From assembly GCA_030770535.1 (NCBI GenBank), contig JASVEC010000052.1, positions 177,134 to 241,133 on the forward strand: 64,000 nucleotides of DNA, read 5' to 3'. Source of the DNA: Batkoa obscura. Taxonomy: Eukaryota; Entomophthoromycota; Entomophthoromycetes; Entomophthorales; Batkoaceae. Below are positions 58,610-64,000 of the stretch, piece by piece; position 1 is the first letter of the stretch, and the number at the start of each line of letters is the position of its first letter. The notes under the pieces were generated by a model. It saw only the letters and a list, made by a program, of their open reading frames with translations. It had not been told where the DNA came from and made no database searches. The position numbers and the translations under genes were made by a program.

Positions 58610-59441
58610 ATGGATAAAGAAAATTATCAAACAGCAACATTAGAGAGCAAAATCAAAACTACACTAAAGCAGACTGGATTAGCAGGTAAATCTACAAAGG
58701 AAATATCAAAACATATCAATAACTAAAGTATTTTAGCTGCTACTGGTATGACAATAGGAACAGTATTAAGCATGAGTTTATTGAAACCAAACGCATTTAA
58801 GAATGGATTAAAGATGGGTGCCAATTGGGGAATGCTGGGCTTAGTCTTTTTTAGTACTTTTATTTTATCTTTATATCACATACATATTAATTTTATTAAG
58901 CTATGAGAAATAATATGTCTGCAAGACAAGATGAACGTAATTTTTATAAAGGCTTGAAAAAAGGAGTGACTAGAGATACTGATGATTTATACATATCAAC
59001 CATATCTGGAATGGCAACTGGTGGATTAATGTCTGGATTAATATGTAAGTAAATTGATAGTATTAAATTATGATAATAATATTTTTAGTTGGTAGTAAAA
59101 AAATAGCACCTGGAATGTTTTATTATGGACTCGGAGCTAGTGCATTGCAAATGGTATATACGACATTAAATAATTACCGTAAGCAAAAGATATTGAACGA
59201 CCAAAGCGTTACATCAACTTTACCTGATTATTCAATGAAAAATGTTGTGGATTCTATTCTTACTTCTTTACCAGAATCTTTCCCTGTTTCAAAAGTCGAT
59301 GATAAAAGATATTTGACTGTTTTAGAAGATAAATTAAATAACTTGGAACAAGAATTAGCAGAGGTTAACAAAGAGCTAACCGAAATTAATCCAATTTTAT
59401 TAGAATTAATTAAAAAAAGACCAAATAAAATAGAAGAATAA
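58610..59441 (+). CDS. Small membrane protein, Tim17/22/23-like
   Basis: Four exons join in frame: MDKENYQTATLESKIKTTLK, then (after an intron ending TATTTTAG) AATGMTIGTVLSMSLLKPN and GLKMGANWGMLGLVFF, then MRNNMSARQDERNFYKGLKK and LYISTISGMATGGLMSGLIF, then KIAPGMFYYGLGASALQMVY. There are about four hydrophobic, Gly-rich segments with small-residue spacing (G-x-x-x-G), as in the Tim17/22/23 superfamily. A basic loop with RQDER separates the pairs. The last third is a coiled coil (LEDKLNNLEQELAEVNKELTE) ending KKRPNKIEE. A mitochondrial inner- or outer-membrane protein is likely. I am not sure of the family; it may be a lineage-specific relative. Confidence 0.55.
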
Positions 59442-59490
59442 AATATAATTTATTAGCAAATACTTTTATTATCGTTTAACTTTAATAGAT

Positions 59491-60983
59491 CTAATTTTTT
59501 ATATCAAATTTAGGTGGTGGATATTTTAAGTACTCATATGAGCCTACAGATTGATGCACTTTATATAAATTCCATAGACTATCACTTATCATTAATTCAT
59601 GTATAAACTTTCTAAAATTTTTTAAAGACAACGAGTTCAAATGATAGTCATACCACGTATTATATTCCTCTATAAACTTCAGTCCTTTTTTACCCTTTTC
59701 ATTCGCTTCTGTCAAATTCGCATAATATTGGGTATATCCTAATAATTCTCCATCAAATGGGGTATATATATAATATCTAAGAGCTGGGTGATTATATGGC
59801 GTTATACTTGGACCAGTTGTCATTATATTTACAATATTTTTATCTTTCCAAGTATATTCTGGCCTGTCATCTCCAGTCAAAGTAATAAATTCATATTTAT
59901 TGTGCTTTTTATTACTGGTTATAAATGAAATAACATCCGCTAAAATAATATTAAATATTAAGATAAATATAGTAAAACAATGTACTTACTATTTGTGTGG
60001 CCCCAAAATAAGCTTACAATATTCCCTGAATACTGTCCAACCAAGTTAATTAATTTATTATAACATTCTTTTTTTAAAATTCTACGATTTAACTCATCAT
60101 GAGGTGGTATATGACCCATAACATAAGCTTTAAGATCATTTTCCTTTATCCAGGTTAGTTTTTCTTCCAACCAATGTAGCATAATAGTTGCTGGTGAACT
60201 TGGGTCACTACAATCTGCGACTTCTTTATTTGCAACATATAAATACATTGAATTTATGTTGAGTAGCTTAAGTTTAGTACTAAAACCAAAATCCTGAGCC
60301 CAATACCCGCCTTTCAAAAAGGTGTCTTTCTCTTTTTCGCTATTGTAAAAGCTAAGCAGCTTGTTTGGCTTCCATAAATCAAATAAAGTCTTAAAAATTT
60401 TATCATTAGCAGTTAAGGCATTATGTTCAATAACATCGTTATTTCCAATAGTAGGGATTAAAATTGTTCTTGATAAATTAAAATTCTTATTAAAGTAATC
60501 AAAAACTAAACTATGGTCTGTCAAAACTTGCTCTTTTGTTCTTGGTGCCTTTTTGTCTCTATTATGTCTAGAACTATCTCCAGTGTAAATAATAAAATCA
60601 ACATTATGAAATCGATTATTTATGTATTCAAAAGATTCTTCTACTAATATATCTGGACTATCGCAGCGAGATCCCAATGCACCGTATATTCCAGCAATAT
60701 TTTTGGCTCCGTCGCTGTTTTTTCGGTGACATAATTCATCTGGATCACTACCGTTCATGTAATCAGGGTCAATATGAATATCTTTGAAAATTAACATTAA
60801 TAAAATATAACTTTTTATTCATTTACCTGTAATATGTAAGAATGTACCATTGGCTTTTTTCACTGAATATTCTCTTGATTCACATATATTTAATTTAGTG
60901 AATCTAGGATGTATTCCGTATATGTTTTTTGAAGTAATAACATATAAGTGCAACAAAAACAATGTTAGGTACTTGAACTTCAT
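59491..60983 (-). CDS. PPN1: Endopolyphosphatase (Ppn1-like metallophosphoesterase)
   Basis: Three exons, about 460 residues. The start MKFKYLTLFLLHLYVITS is a signal peptide or signal anchor. The metallophosphoesterase motifs follow in order: FLHITDIHIDPDYMNG (D-x-H), IIYTGDSSRHNRD (GDxxRH), TIGNNDVIEHN (GNND), YVMGHIPPHDE (GHxPP) and FWGHTNT (GHxN, split by an intron). The CHRKNSDGAKNIAGIYGALG and SRCDSPDILV stretches and the C-terminal TTGPSITPYNHPALRYYIY are typical of Ppn1 and of its sphingomyelinase-like relatives. Ppn1 cuts long polyphosphate chains inside the vacuole. Acid sphingomyelinase-like activity is the alternative; the CHR / GxYG / SxCDSP set favours Ppn1. Confidence 0.88.
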
Positions 60984-61154
60984 TCTATAATTATAAAAAA
61001 AGGCTAATCCTTAGATTCAAGTTATGCAATTTTTAAATTAAAATTTAATTTTGGGGATTCATTATGCGAAATTTGGGTTTAAACGCATGGAAAGGTATTT
61101 TAAATAATCGACCTATAAGTTAAAGCTTAACTCTTTCTTTATATATTAAAAGGA

Positions 61155-62404
61155 ATGGACTTTCAATCAACTTTATCTTCCGCCTTCACTTCACAATTAT
61201 ATATGTTGGCTTTACCAGTCAGTATATATTTAGTGATGAAATTAATAGGATACGTAGCAAATAGGTTAATAAGTCAAGATACTTTAAATAAATGGTTTAA
61301 ACCGAAAGAAGAAAAGGAGCATGTGCCTGAAAAACCAAAAAGGCCAAAGTTAAATACTGGTCCATATATCGATAAACCTTCTGAGGAAGAGCCTTATTTA
61401 CCCAATAACATTAATCCATTAATTCAAATTATAAAGAGACAGAATCAAGATAGAGGCTTAACAGAATCTGGATGGTTAAAATCACATCACACTTTCCAAT
61501 TTGGGAAGTATGTAGATGATAGATATATTGGACATGGATCTTTAAGAGTCTTTAATGAAGATTTCATTAGCCCAGGTAAATAGAATTTTTAATTTTTAAT
61601 ACTTATAATATCACTTGTTAATATTAAATTTATTAGGTAAAGGATTTCCACAGCTTTTAAGAAAAGATTTTGAAATCGTTACTATTGTTTTGAAAGGAAC
61701 TTTGAATCATTATGACTGTAAGCTTTAATATTATAATTGAATGTTTGTACTAAAAAGGAATAGCTATTGACAACAACTTAAGTTTAGATGCAGGAAGTTG
61801 CCAATTAATGACATGTGGAAATGGAATAAAACACCTTGAAGAAAATGGAAGTTATGATGATACTTTGCAATACTTACAGCTATGGTTTGCACCTAGTTTT
61901 TCAGATTTGGAAAGTAGCTACTCTCATAAGAAATTCGACTTTGAGTATACTAAAAACAAAATGATACCTTTGATATCCCCATACCATAAAGTAGATAAAG
62001 TTCCAATTACTCATATACAAGTTGAAGACGAAAAAAGTAAAAAAAACAAAATAAAAAATGATAAAGGCGAAACAAAAACTGAAGTAAAAGAAGTTAAAAA
62101 AGAACTTGAAAATGAAACTAAGATAAAAAATACTTTGGGAATAAACTCGGATTCATATATATATTATTCCCAGTTAGAGCCAGGGAAAAAAGTAATTTGC
62201 GAAATACAAAACGGAACCAAAAGGAAAGGATATGTACACCATATCTCTGATGACGATAGTTCATCTTTGTTATCCATTAATTATGAGCAAAGGTTAAAAC
62301 CAGGGGATGGTGCTTTTATTGGTGGACTAACTGACGTTGAGTCTTTGGAGTTCAAAAATTTAGGTGATAGTAATGCTGTATTTATTGTTATTGACATGGC
62401 TTAA
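61155..62404 (+). CDS. Membrane-anchored pirin-like bicupin, partly without metal ligands
   Basis: Three exons. An N-terminal hydrophobic segment (LYMLALPVSIYLVMKLIGYV, residues 16-35) is a likely membrane anchor, unusual for pirins. A Lys/Pro linker follows, then the pirin core: YVDDRYIGHGSLRVFNEDFI, PGKGFPQLLRKDFEIVTIVL, GTLNHYDSIDN, SCQLMTCGNGIKHLEENG and LQLWFAPSFSDLESSY. Pirins bind Fe through two His in H-P-H-R and a His and Glu in G-I-x-H-x-E. Here the second pair is kept (IKHLE), but H-P-H-R has become Q-L-L-R. Then comes a Lys/Glu-rich insert (62030-62130) and a second cupin half with PGDGAFIGGLTDVESLEF. Likely a regulatory, perhaps non-catalytic, relative; its partner is unknown. 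Confidence 0.8.
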
Positions 62405-62703
62405 TTCAGGGATTTTTAATCCATCTTCCTATTATTGACTTAAATTAACTATTATGCATAATAAAGATTCAATCAGTATCTATTTGTATTATTATTATTA
62501 CCTATAAACTTAATAAAAAATTCATGACGTCAATCTCCCTGTGGCGAAAAACTGTGAAATTTTCAATTTACAGCCATTTAAAACTCAGCATCCTATTGGC
62601 TATAGCATAAGCAAACTAAAAATCGACAAAAAATGGATAAATATAGGTCAAACATAAAAAGCTTAGAAACCAATCTTTGATACAAATAGTTTACAATTCA
62701 ACT

Positions 62704-64000
62704 ATGTTTTCCTCAATATTTGGCTATAACCCTTTGGACGAGTTGATAGGTAACCTCAATATCTAATAAAAGTTTTTTTTGGTTTTAATTTAGTTTAAAG
62801 ATAAGGCGACCTCCGAAAATCTACCAAGTGGCCAAGAAGACATTGCTTTAAACTTAGAAATAAGTGACCAGATAAGGTCAAAAACGTTTAACCCAAAAGA
62901 TGTAATAACTTCATTAAGGCGCAGACTAAGGCATGCTAACCCAAATGTACAATTACTAGCTTTAACAGTAAGTAGCAACTCGTATAATAAGTTATGATTT
63001 ATAACTTTTTGATTAGTTAGCTGATACTTGTGTGAAGAATGCTGGAGATTTATTTTTAAAAGAATTAGCTAGTAGAGAATTTATGGATGATTTAGTCTCA
63101 ATATTAAAGCACCCAGTAAATATAATACAGTTATTTAATTACTCATGGCTTAATTATATTTGATTATAGGGTGGTATAAATCCACAAGTAAAAACGCGAT
63201 TATTAGAATCTATTCAAAGCTGGTCCATTTCATTTAAGGGCAGATCTGATTTGATATATACCTCTCAAATCTTTGGTGCTTTGAAGGCTCAAGGCTATAT
63301 TTTCCCACCTCCAGAAAGTTTATCAAGTGCAATGATTGATACTAAAATAGTAATACCATTTATTATCATTTTAATTGTGCCTAATTTTTATAGGCCCCAG
63401 AATGGACAGACTCAGAAGTTTGTATGAGATGTAGAACCGCATTTACTTTTACTAATAGAAAGGTAGATATTTTGACTAAATGTTGAAGATTCGAGTTTAA
63501 ATATCATTTAGCATCATTGTCGTAACTGTGGTCAAACATTCTGCCAAACATGTTCCAGCAATAGTGTTCCACTTCCACATTTCGGGATAAATGACCCGTA
63601 AGAGTATGTACTGGGTGTTACCTTGGACTCAAAAGGGTGAATAACGAGTAAGAAAATAGTCATATTGATATTTACAAATAATAATTACATTTAATAGCTC
63701 AACATCTCTTTCACTCTCAGAGTTTATTTCCACAGAAACTCCACCCAACGCAAATAATCCAGAAACTAAAGCTAATAACTATGCTGATATGAACTCTTCT
63801 GATTTTGATGCTGATTTAAGGAAAGCAATAGAACTTTCACTTACGGAAGCCAAAAAAAACGCATCAGACAAAGAAACATATATCGATTACCATGAAGTGA
63901 AAAAGCCTGAAATAAATCAGAAGAAGATCCAGATTTAGCAGCTGCAATTGCTGCTTCTCTGAAAGATATGGAAATATCTCAACATAGAGTTAATAACAAT
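62704..64000 (+). CDS. VPS27: Vps27/Hrs ESCRT-0 subunit, partial, with two frame breaks
   Basis: Several exons; the C-terminus is cut by the window. VHS domain: [60 protein letters not shown] and [24 protein letters not shown] zinc finger: [53 protein letters not shown]. Two ubiquitin-interacting motifs: [15 protein letters not shown] and [19 protein letters not shown]. Vps27 binds PI3P and ubiquitylated cargo on endosomes and recruits ESCRT-I. The frame shifts by one base at about 63595 (INDP to VRVC) and again at about 63914 (KPEI to SEED). Both lie next to CCC or AAA runs, so base-call errors are as likely as decay. Skipping the first break as an intron would lose the last FYVE cysteines. 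Confidence 0.85.

Noticed and set aside
1-64000. tRNA, rRNA, CRISPR, retroelement or virus-like sequences
   Set aside because: Looked for T-loop motifs, spaced repeats and reverse-transcriptase or capsid motifs; none was convincing.

Overview
The window is AT-rich nuclear DNA from a eukaryote with short introns (about 40-90 nt, GT...AG, many ending TAG or AAG). The gene content points to a fungus: LPMO-like secreted proteins with the fungal GNREWYMNC signature, an endopolyphosphatase, Kap123, Bcp1, Cgr1 and a FAS1 protein. A KICSTOR subunit (KICS2) and an augmin subunit (HAUS1), both absent from the familiar yeasts, favour an early-diverging lineage. A Conidiobolus-like member of Entomophthoromycotina is my best guess; this is an inference from composition and gene content, not from a search.

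Layout. 1-3.1 kb: a FAS1 protein (partial), a secreted, probably GPI-anchored protein, and a mitochondrial carrier. 3.4-4.7 kb: the first of three intronless F-box/LRR-like genes (others at 27.4 and 56.2 kb). 6.9-13.8 kb: four LPMO-like secreted proteins, two on each strand, with identical exon sizes, a mosaic of shared tracts and a shared upstream palindromic motif. 16.0-20.5 kb: two glycerol-3-phosphate dehydrogenases facing each other across BCP1; one ends in a peroxisomal-type SRL tail. 22.5-25.8 kb: importin Kap123. 29-33.3 kb: KICS2 and the DNA primase small subunit, head to tail. 33.7-35 kb: a Ser/Thr-rich GPI wall protein. 36-40 kb: decayed coding sequence full of small transposon copies. 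40.9-43.8 kb: two unrecognised genes. 43.9-46.4 kb: a degenerate tandem repeat. 46.8-50.4 kb: a Cup1-like LYR protein, HAUS1 and CGR1. 51-54.4 kb: Nup107/Nup84. 58.6-64 kb: a small membrane protein, endopolyphosphatase, a membrane-anchored pirin-like protein and Vps27 (runs off the end).

Two short non-coding DNA elements stand out. One is a roughly 100-bp MITE with GGGGATGT termini, present about 15 times, often flanked by TA. The other is a single 200-bp foldback element with almost perfect arms. No tRNA, rRNA, CRISPR array, retroelement or virus-like element was recognised. Most housekeeping genes are independent single genes; the only functional cluster is the LPMO array, with the GPD pair a second local duplication.
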